DNA of 64,000 nt from an uncultured Devosia sp. (GCF_946479885.1 NZ_CAMLHM010000007.1:1-64000); one strand, 5' to 3'. Positions 8,786 through 17,843 are shown, counted from the first letter of the stretch. Numbers and translations: made by a program. Notes: generated by a model not told the origin, from the sequence alone.

Positions 8786-9664
8786 CTAGATCGTCTTGCC
8801 CAATTCGCCGGCCAGCGTGCGCACCAGCTGGATCGCCACGCGACCCGACCGCGCGCCGCGTGTCGCCGACCATTCGATGGCGCGCGCCTTCAGCGTCTCG
8901 TCGTCGATATCGAGCCCATAGTGATCCGCATAGGCCCGGACCATGAGGAGGAAGGTCGGCTGGTCGCAGTTGTGGAAGCCCAGCCACAGCCCGAATCTGT
9001 CCGATAGCGACACCTTCTCCTCGACTGCCTCACCCGGATTGATCGCCGTTGAGCGTTCGTTCTCGATCATGTCGCGCGGCATCAGGTGACGGCGGTTGGA
9101 TGTGGCGTAGAACAGCACGTTCTCCGGTCGCCCCTCGAGGCCGCCATCGAGAATGGTCTTGAGCGATTTGTAGCTGGTCTCGCCGCTGTCGAAGCTCAGG
9201 TCATCGCAGAAGATGATGAAGCGTGCGGCCTCGCCGCCGATGCGGCGCATCAGGGCAGGGAGGGTCTCGAGGTCTTCCCGGGCGATCTCGATCAGCACCA
9301 GCCGCTGGAAGCCCTCGGCATGGCGCCCAACGATGTTGCCATGGATGGCCTTGACCAGCGAGCTCTTGCCCATGCCGCGCGCGCCCCACAGCAGCGCATT
9401 GTTGGCGCCATGTCCGCGCGCGAACTGCTCGGTATTGCGCAACAGTATGTCCTGCACGGAATCGATACCCTTGAGCATGGCCAGGGGGACCCGGCTCACC
9501 TTGGGCACCTCAATCAAGACCCCGGCATCGCCATCCCAGTGATAGGCGTCGCCATCACCAAGCACCGGAATCGAAGCATCCGAACTCGGAGCCAATGTCT
9601 TGAGGGAGCTGGCAATTTCGCCAAGCATGGCGGCAATCTGGGCGAGGTGATCTTTGGTGTTCAA
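8786..9664 (-). CDS. DUF815-family AAA ATPase
   Basis: A 292-residue P-loop ATPase of the DUF815 family, common in alphaproteobacteria and without an established role. Walker A LWGARGMGKSS, Walker B FIIFCDDLSFD, and sensor-like LFYATSNRRHLMPRD and LSDRFGLWLGF segments are seen. The frame stays open to 9844, but the upstream part does not resemble the family. A TTG at 9664 (NTKDHLAQIAAML) has a plausible gggaaa ribosome binding site 8 bp ahead and gives normal length; this start is an inference. It is convergent with nlpD and divergent from yajC. Confidence 0.82.
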   Translation of the reverse strand: MNTKDHLAQIAAMLGEIASSLKTLAPSSDASIPVLGDGDAYHWDGDAGVLIEVPKVSRVPLAMLKGIDSVQDILLRNTEQFARGHGANNALLWGARGMGKSSLVKAIHGNIVGRHAEGFQRLVLIEIAREDLETLPALMRRIGGEAARFIIFCDDLSFDSGETSYKSLKTILDGGLEGRPENVLFYATSNRRHLMPRDMIENERSTAINPGEAVEEKVSLSDRFGLWLGFHNCDQPTFLLMVRAYADHYGLDIDDETLKARAIEWSATRGARSGRVAIQLVRTLAGELGKTI

Positions 9665-9715
9665 CAGAAGCGTTTCCCGTGCTCGGCGCGGCAATTTGCG
9701 TCCCCCGGAATGGCT

Positions 9716-9744
9716 TTGCAATCGCCAGGGTGCAAATGTATAGT
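9716..9744 (+). promoter_or_regulatory. Predicted sigma-70 promoter for yajC-secDF
   Basis: TTGCAA and TATAGT are separated by 17 bp, about 130 bp before the yajC start. It is the best housekeeping-type promoter match in the divergent gap between the DUF815 gene and yajC. The transcript would have a leader of roughly 120 nt in which nothing specific is seen. Confidence 0.55.
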
Positions 9745-9870
9745 CCGCGCGATTTTGACCGGGGTGCAAGTGCACTAACCCCATATGCGTCCAGTAGCGT
9801 CGCAACGTGATGCTGGTAACTGACGCCGCCCCTCCATAAGCCAAGAAGAAACGATTAGGAGCCTCGCCTC

Positions 9871-10221
9871 ATGTTTGTAACGCCCGCCTACGCTCAGGCA
9901 GCTGGTGCCGCGCCCGCTGGTGGCATCAACGACATCCTGATCCAGATGTTCCCCATCCTGCTCCTGGTGGTGATCTTCTGGTTCCTGATCTTCCGCCCGC
10001 AGCAGAAGCGCCTCAAGGCCCAGCAGGCCATGCTTTCGGCGATCAAGCGCGGCGACACCGTCGTCACCACCGGCGGTATCGTGGGCAAGGTGACCAAGGC
10101 CGTCGATGGCGAGGACCTCGAGGTCGAGATCGCCACCGGCGTCAAGGTGAAGCTGGTGCGCGGGATGATTTCGGACGTTCGCTCCAAGGGCGAACCGGTC
10201 AACGACAACAAGCCCGCCTAA
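9871..10221 (+). CDS. yajC: Preprotein translocase accessory subunit YajC
   Basis: A 116-residue single-span membrane protein. The hydrophobic helix (about 24-42) runs straight into FRPQQKRLKAQQ, the family signature, followed by the KRGDTVVTTGGIVGKV cytoplasmic domain. YajC associates with SecDF at the Sec translocon. The ribosome binding site taggag lies 10 bp before the ATG. It heads a cluster with secDF, a DUF498 gene and a phytoene-synthase-like gene, but a terminator-like hairpin lies between it and secDF. Confidence 0.95.
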   Translation: MFVTPAYAQAAGAAPAGGINDILIQMFPILLLVVIFWFLIFRPQQKRLKAQQAMLSAIKRGDTVVTTGGIVGKVTKAVDGEDLEVEIATGVKVKLVRGMISDVRSKGEPVNDNKPA

Positions 10222-10240
10222 GGGCATAGCCCGACCGATG

Positions 10241-10264
10241 CCGGAGCCCAAGGGCTCCGGTTTT
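10241..10264 (+). terminator. Intrinsic terminator or attenuator between yajC and secDF
   Basis: A 9-bp perfect inverted repeat (ccggagccc / gggctccgg) with a very short loop is followed by TTTTCTGCTTT, 20 bp before the secDF start. Partial termination here would make YajC more abundant than SecDF. Confidence 0.7.
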
Positions 10265-10284
10265 CTGCTTTCAGGACGACTTTC

Positions 10285-12831
10285 ATGCAGTCTTCGCCGA
10301 TCCGTACCGCCGTCATCGCCATCGTTGCCCTGCTGGGCATCCTGTTCACGATCCCCAGCTTCCTGCCACAGGATGTGCGCGACAACTGGCCAGGTTTCCT
10401 GCCGAAGCAGACGGTGGTTCTGGGTCTCGATTTGCAGGGCGGTTCGCATCTGCTGCTGCAGGTCAATGAAGCCGGCATCGTCACCGAGCGTCTGCAGTCG
10501 CTGCGCCGCGATGTGCGCAACACGCTGGCCAACGACAACGGCATCGGCAACCTGATCACCACCGATGAAGCGACCAAGTCGCTGACGGTCGAGCTGACCG
10601 ATCCCGCGCAGAAGGAAGCGGCGCGCACGGCCATCGCTGCCCTGCAGAACACCATCAGCAATTCGCTGATCGCCGTCGGCGGCGTCAACGAACTGGCTTT
10701 CGGCGAGACGGCCGATGGCAAGCTGACTGTGACCCTCACCCCCGAAGGCGTCGAACAGCGCATGTCGGCCCTGGTGGCACAGTCCATCGAGGTGATCCGC
10801 AAGCGCGTCGACGAGCTCGGCACGACTGAACCCTCGATCCAGCGCCAGGGCACCAATCGCGTGCTGGTGCAGGTTCCGGGCTTTGGCGACAGCCAGCGCC
10901 TAAAGGACATCATTTCGCGCACGGCGCGCCTGACCTTCCACATGGTCTATCCCGGCATGACCGCAGCCCAGGCGCAGAGCCAGGGCCTGCCGGCCGGCAC
11001 CATGATCCTGCCGACCCAGGACGGTGGTTCCGAGTTGCTCTACGAGGACATCGCATTGGGCGGCGAGTCGCTGGTCGACGCGCAGCCGAGCTATGACCAG
11101 CAGCGCGCCATGCCCGTGGTCAGCTTCAAGTTCGATACCCGCGGCGCGATCACCTTTGGCCAGATCACCGGCGCCAATGTCGGCCAGCGCTTCGCCATCG
11201 TGCTCGACAACACCGTCATCACCGCGCCGGTCATCCAGCAGCCGATCACCGGCGGCTCGGGCCAGATCAGCGGTAACTTCACCACCTCGACGGCCAACGA
11301 TCTCGCCGTCCTGCTGCGCGCCGGCGCTTTGCCAGCCTCGCTCGACGTGGTCGAAGAGCGCACGGTGGACGCCAGCCTGGGCGCCGACTCGATCCGCAAT
11401 GGCCTCACGGCCGGTGTGATTGCCGCCGTGCTGGTGGTCGCTTTCATGGTGGCCGCCTATGGCCTCTGGGGCGTGTTTGCCAACGTCTCGCTGGTGCTCA
11501 ACATCATCCTAATCTTCGGCGCCCTCTCGATGCTGGGCGCCACGCTGACCCTTCCGGGCATCGCCGGCATCGTCTTGACCATCGGCATGGCCGTGGACGC
11601 CAACGTGCTGATCTATGAGCGCATGCGCGAAGAGCAGCGTGCGGGCAAGTCGCCCATCCAGGCCATCCAGGCCGGCTTCGAGCGCGCCTGGGGCACCATT
11701 GTCGACTCGCACCTGACCCAGCTCATCGCCGCCATCGTGCTCTACTTCCTGGGCTCCGGCCCGGTGCAGGGCTTCGCCGTGACGCTGGCGCTCGGCATCC
11801 TGACCTCGCTCTTCACCTCCTACACCGTCACCTCCTACCAGGTGCATGCCTGGTTCCGCCGGGTGCGGCCGAAGACGCTGAAGATCCAGCATTTCCGCTT
11901 CATTCCGGACGGCACCCGTATTCCGTTCATGAAGATCAGCCGCTACGTCATTGCCTTCTCGATCGTGGCCAGCCTGCTCTCGGTCGGCTCGGCCTATTTC
12001 AAGGGCTTCAACCTCGGCATCGACTTTGTCGGCGGCACCGCCATCGTCATCCAGCACGAAGGCGGCCCGGCCGATGTCGGCCAGGTCCGCGAGCTGCTCG
12101 ACGGCCTCGATCTGGGCGAAGTCCAGGTGCAGGGCTTCGGCACGCCCGAGGACGTGCTGGTCCGCGTGCAGGCCCAGGAGGGCGGCCAGGACGCCGACCA
12201 GGTCGCCGTGACCAAGGTCCGCGACGCGCTGGCCACCGAGAGCTATACGGTTCGCAGCACCGAAGCGGTGAGCGGCACGGTTTCGGGAGAACTCGCCTGG
12301 AAGGGCGTCATCGCTGTCATCGTCGCCCTGGGCGCGATCCTGATCTACATCTGGTTCCGCTTCGAATGGCAGTTCGCGCTCGCCGCGGTGGTCACCACCT
12401 CGCACGATATCATCATGACCATCGGGCTGTTCTCCATAACGGGGCTGGAGTTCAACCTGACCTCCATTGCGGCGGTGCTGACATTGGTGGGCCTCAGTTT
12501 GAACGAGACCGTGGTGGTGTCGGACCGCGTGCGCGAGAATCTGCGCAAGCATCGCAAGATGCCGCTGCCGGAGCTGATCGACCTCTCGATCAACCAGACC
12601 ATCGTCCGGACCACGATCACCCAGTTCACGGTGTTCCTGGCGCTGATCCCGCTGGTGCTGTTTGGCGGCGAAGTCATTCGCAGCTTCACCATCGCCATGA
12701 CCTTCGGCTGCCTTGTCGGCATGTATTCGTCGATCATCGTCAACGGCCCCATCCTCATCAACTTCGGCCTCAAGTCGAAGTCCGAGGAGGACGCCTCAGT
12801 GGCGAAGACGGCTGACGGGGCTTCGGTCTAG
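10285..12831 (+). CDS. secDF: Protein translocase SecD-SecF fusion
   Basis: An 848-residue single chain. SecD occupies residues 1 to about 530: an N-terminal helix, a large periplasmic domain, then five helices with the proton-path motif GMAVDANVLIYER (Asp438). SecF begins near 533 (HFRFIPDGTRIPFMKISR) with its own periplasmic domain and helices. Together they use the proton gradient to pull exported proteins out of the translocon. The usual SecF LNDT motif reads LNET (Glu741), a conservative change at a normally Asp position. The ribosome binding site cagga precedes the ATG. Twelve membrane segments are expected. Confidence 0.96.
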   Translation: MQSSPIRTAVIAIVALLGILFTIPSFLPQDVRDNWPGFLPKQTVVLGLDLQGGSHLLLQVNEAGIVTERLQSLRRDVRNTLANDNGIGNLITTDEATKSLTVELTDPAQKEAARTAIAALQNTISNSLIAVGGVNELAFGETADGKLTVTLTPEGVEQRMSALVAQSIEVIRKRVDELGTTEPSIQRQGTNRVLVQVPGFGDSQRLKDIISRTARLTFHMVYPGMTAAQAQSQGLPAGTMILPTQDGGSELLYEDIALGGESLVDAQPSYDQQRAMPVVSFKFDTRGAITFGQITGANVGQRFAIVLDNTVITAPVIQQPITGGSGQISGNFTTSTANDLAVLLRAGALPASLDVVEERTVDASLGADSIRNGLTAGVIAAVLVVAFMVAAYGLWGVFANVSLVLNIILIFGALSMLGATLTLPGIAGIVLTIGMAVDANVLIYERMREEQRAGKSPIQAIQAGFERAWGTIVDSHLTQLIAAIVLYFLGSGPVQGFAVTLALGILTSLFTSYTVTSYQVHAWFRRVRPKTLKIQHFRFIPDGTRIPFMKISRYVIAFSIVASLLSVGSAYFKGFNLGIDFVGGTAIVIQHEGGPADVGQVRELLDGLDLGEVQVQGFGTPEDVLVRVQAQEGGQDADQVAVTKVRDALATESYTVRSTEAVSGTVSGELAWKGVIAVIVALGAILIYIWFRFEWQFALAAVVTTSHDIIMTIGLFSITGLEFNLTSIAAVLTLVGLSLNETVVVSDRVRENLRKHRKMPLPELIDLSINQTIVRTTITQFTVFLALIPLVLFGGEVIRSFTIAMTFGCLVGMYSSIIVNGPILINFGLKSKSEEDASVAKTADGASV

Positions 12832-12843
12832 GCGGAGGCCGGC

Positions 12844-13227
12844 TTGACCGACACGCCCCACTATCCCCGGCAGGTTGGCATCGACGCCTATGGCAATGGG
12901 GGCTTCCGCTTTGCGGGCGTCTCCCATCGCGGCTCGTTGCTGTGCCTGCCCAAGGGCCTGTTCGCCTGGAATGTGTCTGCTGTTGCCGAGATCACGGCCG
13001 AGACGCTGGCCCCGGTCTTCGCCGTTGCCGACGATATCGACGTGCTGTTGATCGGGCTGGGACCCGATATTGCCGCCATCCCGCGCGAGCTGCGCGATGC
13101 CCTGCGCGAGCGCAAGGTGATCGTCGAGGCGGTCAATACCGGCAGCGCCATTCGCACCTACAACGTGCTGCTGGCCGAAGAGCGGGCCGTCGCCGCCGCG
13201 CTCATCGCCGTCGATAAGGTGCGCTGA
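12844..13227 (+). CDS. Mth938-like (DUF498) protein, NDUFAF3-related
   Basis: A 127-residue small protein of the Mth938/DUF498 fold (IDAYGNGGFRFAGVSHRGSLLCLP, then LLIGLGPDIAAIPRELRDAL and TYNVLLAEERAVAAALI). The human member NDUFAF3 is a mitochondrial complex I assembly factor; the bacterial function is not established. It starts with TTG 13 bp after secDF, with a purine-rich ggcggagg upstream, and runs without a gap into the next gene, so the secDF-DUF498-phytoene-synthase-like genes look like one operon. A role in membrane complex assembly is an inference from family and context. Confidence 0.85.
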   Translation: MTDTPHYPRQVGIDAYGNGGFRFAGVSHRGSLLCLPKGLFAWNVSAVAEITAETLAPVFAVADDIDVLLIGLGPDIAAIPRELRDALRERKVIVEAVNTGSAIRTYNVLLAEERAVAAALIAVDKVR

Positions 13228-14073
13228 ATGGCTGAGGCCAGCTTTGCCCATGCCGCCGAGGCCCTGCGCCAGGGCGATCGCGATCGTTACCTGTCGACGC
13301 TGGTGCTGACGGGCGATCATCGCGATGCGGTGACGGCGCTCTATGCGTTCAACGCGGACGTGGCTTCTATCCGCGAGAGAGTGTCGGATCCGGCCCCGGG
13401 CGAAATCCGCCTGCAATGGTGGAGCGACGCGCTTGAGGGGGAGGCACATGGCGCGGTGCGCCAGAACCCGGTGGCCGATGCGCTGCTCGACACCATCGCA
13501 CGCTACAACATCCCCGCCGGCACCCTGCTGCGCCTGATCGGCGCCCGTCGCTTCGATCTCTATGACGATCCCATGCCCGATCTTGAGAGCTTTGAGGGCT
13601 ATGCTGGCGAGACCGTGTCGACCCTCTACCAGCTGGCGGCGATGATCCTCAACGATGGCGAGATCATCGAGACTGGCGATGCCGCCGGCCATCTGGGCGT
13701 CGCGCATGCCATGATCGGTCACTTGCGGTCATTCGGCTATGTCTCCGCCCAGGGCCGTATTGTGCTGCCAATGTCGATTATGGCGGCCAATGGTGTGCGC
13801 GAGGATGAAGTATTTTCGGGCACTGCCAGCGAGGGCGTCGTGGAGGCCCTGGGGCAGGTGGCAGACCTGGCGGTCGAGCACCTGAACAAGGCAGAGGCGG
13901 CGATCAGGCTGCTGCCCGCCAGGCTCCGGCCGGCTTTTGCGCCGTTCACCGTGCTCGACGCCCAGCTGAAGCTCTATCTCAGGCGTTCGGTCGGCCCGTT
14001 TACGGTGGCCCCCGACGAGGCCGATTGGCGCAAGATTGCTCGCCTGGCCTGGTGGACGTGGCGCAACCGCTGA
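13228..14073 (+). CDS. Squalene/phytoene synthase family protein, NDUFAF6-like
   Basis: 281 residues with the all-helical isoprenyl synthase fold. It begins directly after the previous stop. The first Asp-rich motif of true phytoene or squalene synthases (DxxxD) is replaced by FNADVASIRERV, and the second is not recognisable, so head-to-head prenyl condensation is unlikely. The bacterial relatives most like it are homologues of human NDUFAF6, a complex I assembly factor. No carotenoid genes are nearby. Cotranscription with an NDUFAF3-type gene and secDF supports an assembly role (inference). Confidence 0.8.
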   Translation: MAEASFAHAAEALRQGDRDRYLSTLVLTGDHRDAVTALYAFNADVASIRERVSDPAPGEIRLQWWSDALEGEAHGAVRQNPVADALLDTIARYNIPAGTLLRLIGARRFDLYDDPMPDLESFEGYAGETVSTLYQLAAMILNDGEIIETGDAAGHLGVAHAMIGHLRSFGYVSAQGRIVLPMSIMAANGVREDEVFSGTASEGVVEALGQVADLAVEHLNKAEAAIRLLPARLRPAFAPFTVLDAQLKLYLRRSVGPFTVAPDEADWRKIARLAWWTWRNR

Positions 14074-14081
14074 CATCGGGG

Positions 14082-14184
14082 CACGAGCTCGTGTTCGACA
14101 AGCTCACCATGAGATTCACTTTGAAGTCAGTGCCGGGCTGATTCAGTGGACCTCATCCTGAGCCTGTCGAAGGACGAGGTCGTG
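14082..14184. repeat. Extragenic imperfect palindrome (REP/MITE-like)
   Basis: Two arms of about 32 bp (14082-14113 and 14151-14184) are inverted copies with scattered mismatches; the left arm includes the perfect palindrome cacgagctcgtg. The arms contain the motif ttcgacaagctcaccatga, also found in part near 5112. It fills the gap between two convergent genes and could fold into a long hairpin that stops transcription from either side. Confidence 0.7.
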
Positions 14185-14198
14185 GCACTATGCCGGCA

Positions 14199-14651
14199 CT
14201 AAAGCCGGTCCTTGCCGAAGGCCACGAACTCGCCCGAGAGCCTTCCGGTGATCTTGCCTTCATATTCGAGCTCGGCGCCGACCGTGATGCGCGCCACGCC
14301 GCGGCGGGTCAGCATGCGCATGAAGCTACCCCAGGCGGCTTCCGAAGGGTTGGTCGCGGTTGCCGTGAAGTCGCCGGCGATCGGCGCCAGGTAGTCCATG
14401 CTGTTCCGCTGGATCACCAGGCGGCTCGGCTGGCCCGCCGCCGTCAGTCGCAGATGCAGCAGGGACCAGGCCGAAAGAATAGCCACCGCCGACGCGCTGC
14501 CGCCAAACACCGTGTCGCGGTGGTTGATATTGGGGCCGAGCGGCGCACCGAGGATAACTTTGTCATCCGATATCGACACCACCCGCACGGCCATGGCCCG
14601 CGACAGCGGGATATGATCGTGCAGGTAAGTCTCGAGCTCGGCCTCGGTCAT
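14199..14651 (-). CDS. YiiD C-terminal-like hotdog thioesterase
   Basis: A 150-residue single-domain protein resembling the thioesterase domain at the C-terminus of YiiD. The segment [20 protein letters not shown], with the long central helix of a hotdog fold, and [13 protein letters not shown] are the clearest matches. Substrates are presumably acyl-CoA thioesters, but this is unproven. Its ATG overlaps the trmFO stop by 4 bp (ATGA), so it is translated from the trmFO transcript. Confidence 0.75.
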   Translation of the reverse strand: MTEAELETYLHDHIPLSRAMAVRVVSISDDKVILGAPLGPNINHRDTVFGGSASAVAILSAWSLLHLRLTAAGQPSRLVIQRNSMDYLAPIAGDFTATATNPSEAAWGSFMRMLTRRGVARITVGAELEYEGKITGRLSGEFVAFGKDRL

Positions 14652-16033
14652 GCCCAGGCCTTGAGATCATCGAGCGCGCGCGAGGTGATCGCCCGTCGCT
14701 TGGCGATGGTCTTGTCATTGCCGCGCCAGCGCCCGACGCCCTCCGGCTTGACGATCTCGACCTCGGGGAAGAGGCCGAAATTGACGTTCATCGGCTGGAA
14801 GCTGCGCGCGCCGCTATAGCTTTCGGATTCGATATGCCCGCCGGTGATGTGGGCGACAAGCGCGCCCAGCGCGGTGGTGATCGGCGGCGTCGCCATCGTC
14901 TCGCCCCGCGCCTCGGCGGCGGCCAACCGGCCGGTGATCAGCCCGATCGCGGCGCTTTCCACATAGCCCTCCACACCCGTCACCTGTCCGGCAAAGCGAA
15001 TGCGCGGGTCGTTCTTGAGCTTGAGGTTGGGGCCCAGGACCTTGGGCGAGTTGATGAAGGTGTTGCGGTGCAAGCCGCCCAGGCGCGCAAACTGTGCGTT
15101 TTCGAGGCCCGGGATCATGCGGAAGATGTCGGCCTGGATGCCGTAGCGCATCTTGGTCTGGAAGCCGACCATGTTCCACAGCGTGCCCAGCGCATTGTCC
15201 TGCCGCAGCTGGACGATGGCATAGCACTTGACGGTGGGGTTGCGCGGATTGGTCAGGCCCACCGGCTTCATCGGCCCGTGGCGCAGCGTTTCAACGCCCC
15301 GCTCGGCCATCACCTCGATCGGCAGGCAGCCGTCGAAATAGGGGACCTTTTCCCAATCCTTGAATTCATGCAGCGGCGCGGTCTTCAGCGCCTCGACGAA
15401 GGCGAAATACTGGTCCTTGTCCATCGGGCAGTTGAGGTAATCGGCGCCTGTGCCGCCGGGGCCTGCCTTGTCGTAGCGCGACTGAGCCCAGACCACGTCC
15501 ATGTTGATGCTGTCATAGTGGACGATCGGCGCGATGGCGTCGAAGAAGGCCAGCGCATCCTCACCCGTCGTCGCCAGGATGGCGTCGGCAAGGGCAGGGG
15601 AGGTCAGCGGCCCGCTGGCAATGATGACATTGCCCCATTCGGCCGGCGGCCAGCCGGCAATTTCCTCGCGGACGACCGAAATATTGGGGTGGTTATGAAC
15701 CGCCCGCGTCACCTCGGCCGAAAAGCCGTGCCGATCGACCGCCAGCGCACCGCCCGCCGGCAGCTTGTGCTGATCGGCCGCGCGCATGATCAGCGAGCCG
15801 CAGCGCCGCATTTCCTCATGCAGCAGGCCGACGGCATTCTGTTCGTGGTCGTCAGAGCGGAAACTGTTGGAGCAGACCAGCTCGGCAAAGCTGTCGGTGC
15901 TATGGGCGTCGGTGCCGCGCACGCCGCGCATTTCGTGGACGATGACCTTGGCGCCCGTCTCGGCCGCCTGCCAGGCGGCTTCGGAGCCGGCGAGACCGCC
16001 GCCAATGATGTGGATAGGTTCTTGATTGGACAT
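14648..16033 (-). CDS. trmFO: Folate-dependent tRNA (uracil-54-C5)-methyltransferase TrmFO
   Basis: 461 residues. It makes ribothymidine at position 54 of the T-loop using methylenetetrahydrofolate and FAD. The N-terminal FAD motif [10 protein letters not shown] (11-20), the [11 protein letters not shown] segment with Cys54 and the later [12 protein letters not shown] segment carrying the second conserved Cys are all present. The ATG at 16033 is chosen over an upstream in-frame ATG at 16075 because [13 protein letters not shown] fits the family. It is divergent from the glutathione transferase remnant. Confidence 0.96.
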   Translation of the reverse strand: MSNQEPIHIIGGGLAGSEAAWQAAETGAKVIVHEMRGVRGTDAHSTDSFAELVCSNSFRSDDHEQNAVGLLHEEMRRCGSLIMRAADQHKLPAGGALAVDRHGFSAEVTRAVHNHPNISVVREEIAGWPPAEWGNVIIASGPLTSPALADAILATTGEDALAFFDAIAPIVHYDSINMDVVWAQSRYDKAGPGGTGADYLNCPMDKDQYFAFVEALKTAPLHEFKDWEKVPYFDGCLPIEVMAERGVETLRHGPMKPVGLTNPRNPTVKCYAIVQLRQDNALGTLWNMVGFQTKMRYGIQADIFRMIPGLENAQFARLGGLHRNTFINSPKVLGPNLKLKNDPRIRFAGQVTGVEGYVESAAIGLITGRLAAAEARGETMATPPITTALGALVAHITGGHIESESYSGARSFQPMNVNFGLFPEVEIVKPEGVGRWRGNDKTIAKRRAITSRALDDLKAWA

Positions 16034-16128
16034 GGGCCGCAGATAGCAAGCGGGGTGAACAGGCGCAACCGGCACTTGTGCTTGCGAGGGCGAACATTAG
16101 CATGCCCCGGCTTCTGAGGGGATAAGCG

Positions 16129-16781
16129 GTGAGTCTTGAATTGACGCTATGGGGCCGCGCGAGCTCCGCCAATGTGCAGAAGGTGCTGTGGGCGCTTGGC
16201 GAACTGGGCCTGGCCTATGAGCACCGGCTGGTCGGTGGTCCGCATGGTGGGCTGGATGATCCGCACTATCGGGCCATGAACCCCAATGGGCTGGTGCCCA
16301 CGCTGCAGGATGGGGACCTGGTGCTGTGGGAGAGCCACGCCATCCTGCGCTACCTGGCGGCGACCTATGGCGCCGACATGCTGTGGCGCGACGATGTGCG
16401 GGAGCGGGCGATAGTCGATCAATGGACCGACTGGACGGCTACCACCTTCCAACCGGCATGGATCTCGGTGTTCTGGCTGTTCGTGCGCACGCCGCCGGAG
16501 CACACGATCGCAAGGCGATTGCGGCCGCCTATGCCAAGGCCTTGTCGGCCCTGCGTATCCTCGACGCGCATCTGGCGGAGCGGGACTATCTGGCGGGCAA
16601 CAGCCTGAGCTATGCCGATATCGCAGCGGGCGTGGCGCTCTATCGCTGGTTCACCATGGAGCTCGACCGGCCAGCCATGCCGGGCGTGGAGAACTGGTAT
16701 CGGCGACTGGAGCTGCGGCCGGCCTTTCGCCAGGCCGTGATGGTGGACTATGCCGAGTTGGTCGGCAGACTAGCGTTCTGA
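16129..16781 (+). pseudogene. Glutathione S-transferase, frameshifted
   Basis: The first frame encodes an N-terminal thioredoxin-like GST domain (LTLWGRASSANVQKVLWAL, NPNGLVPTL, ESHAILRYLA) and stays in register to about 16500. The C-terminal helical domain (DRKAIAAAYAKALSALRILD to the end at 16781) continues in the frame one base back, from about 16506. Adding one base near 16501-16505 would restore a GST of normal length, about 217 residues. No slippery sequence is seen, so this is either a recent one-base deletion or a sequencing error. Without repair the product would be a 159-residue fragment. Confidence 0.85.
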
Positions 16782-16869
16782 CTGCGCAGGGGCAGACAGC
16801 AAAACAGCCGCATCTCAGAGAGAGGCGGCTGTTCGATTTGCTGAGGCTGAAAGTTCAGTCGGGCAAATA

Positions 16870-17019
16870 TTAGAGGCCGGCAGCATGATCGCGAGCAATC
16901 CGATTGATGTCGGTGCGCGAAATGCCCAGATCGTTGAGCTGGCGATTGTCGAGAGCGGCGAGCTCACGAACGGTCTGCTGGTAGGCGGCCCACTTCTTGA
17001 AAGTCTTGCGGATGTCCAT
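16870..17019 (-). CDS. DUF1127 mini-protein
   Basis: A 49-residue protein, MDIRKTFKKWAAYQQ then TVRELAALDNRQLNDLGISR ending in DINRIARDHAAGL. The Arg-Glu-Leu, Leu-x-Asp-Leu-Gly-Ile-x-Arg pattern is the DUF1127 hallmark. Small DUF1127 proteins in this group of bacteria are linked to stress, phosphate and small-RNA regulation, with no agreed biochemical role. A strong ribosome binding site (aaggag, 7 bp before the ATG) supports expression. Confidence 0.88.
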   Translation of the reverse strand: MDIRKTFKKWAAYQQTVRELAALDNRQLNDLGISRTDINRIARDHAAGL

Positions 17020-17217
17020 TTGAAGTCTCCTTTTCGTTTACAAGCCAATATTTAGGGCAGCGCCTGCCAAATGAGCAGTGGGTCATTGGTCAAATGAGGC
17101 ATGCAGTTCGTGCAGGGCTTTAACCAGGGCTGTTCATCTTGGGTTAAGGCTTCGGACAAAGAGAAGGCCACCGAATGGTGTTCCGGTGGCCGCGCATCCA
17201 GGTAAGGGTCGAAACGC

Positions 17218-17370
17218 TTAGCGGTCGAACAGCGACCGGGTCATCTTGGAAAAGTCGGGGCCCGAAAGCCCCAGAAGATCAGCATCACGCGTCGAGGGAA
17301 CGTCCATCTCCCGCAACGTCTGCTTGATGTCGACCAGGCGCTTGATGCGCCAGACGGCACGAACAAACAT
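17218..17370 (-). CDS. DUF1127-like mini-protein
   Basis: 50 residues starting MFVRAVWRIKRLVDIKQTL and ending LLGLSGPDFSKMTRSLFDR. The Leu-Gly-Leu-Ser-x-x-Asp-Phe core matches the C-terminal half of DUF1127-type proteins, and it lies about 200 bp upstream of the first one on the same strand. The ribosome binding site agggag lies 7 bp before the ATG. The frame is open further upstream, but that part has no family resemblance. Function unknown. Confidence 0.7.
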   Translation of the reverse strand: MFVRAVWRIKRLVDIKQTLREMDVPSTRDADLLGLSGPDFSKMTRSLFDR

Positions 17371-17591
17371 CGGCGTGCTCCCTGTGGAATCTTGATAACG
17401 ACGCCAACATGGGGTGATTTCCGCCCCGGCGCCATGCCGCAAACGTCAACCGCATTATGCGCAGGGTGCATGGCATTTTCACTGATTTGTCGCAAAGGAC
17501 GTGCGGAGGCCCCGCCTGCGATGCGGTTGCCAAAGTCGCATGCCCAAGAGGGCAGCGAGGGGCCGTATGCCAAGATGGCAACGGGCGGACC

Positions 17592-17658
17592 CCGAGACGG
17601 CTTTCGCCTCGCAGTAAGTAAAAACATGAGACGCAAGCCGCCTCGGAGTGCCGGTTTT
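17592..17658 (+). terminator. Stem-loop followed by T-run, possible end of a small RNA
   Basis: Arms 17592-17611 and 17628-17646 form an imperfect inverted repeat of about 19 bp with four non-Watson-Crick positions, mostly G-U. A TTTTT run follows at 17654-17658. No protein gene on this strand ends nearby, so if it is a terminator it would belong to an unannotated short transcript. Confidence 0.4.
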
Positions 17659-17843
17659 TGGAGCAGTGCGAAATCGCGCTAGGGGACGCTCGCCCGGTCG
17701 CGGCCGCACTCGGACCTGTGGGAGAGGCAAAACCCCCACCCGGCCCACCCCACCACTGTTCGCCTGCAGGCCGCCCATGTGGGGTGATGAGGTGTGAGGA
17801 TAGCGGAGGACTCAGCGAGGGGGATAAGTTTGAGAAGAAGGAA

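Noticed and set aside
13228..14073. Carotenoid or hopanoid biosynthesis gene (phytoene/squalene synthase)
   Set aside because: The Asp-rich substrate-binding motifs are missing and no other isoprenoid gene is nearby; the neighbours point to the NDUFAF6-like branch.
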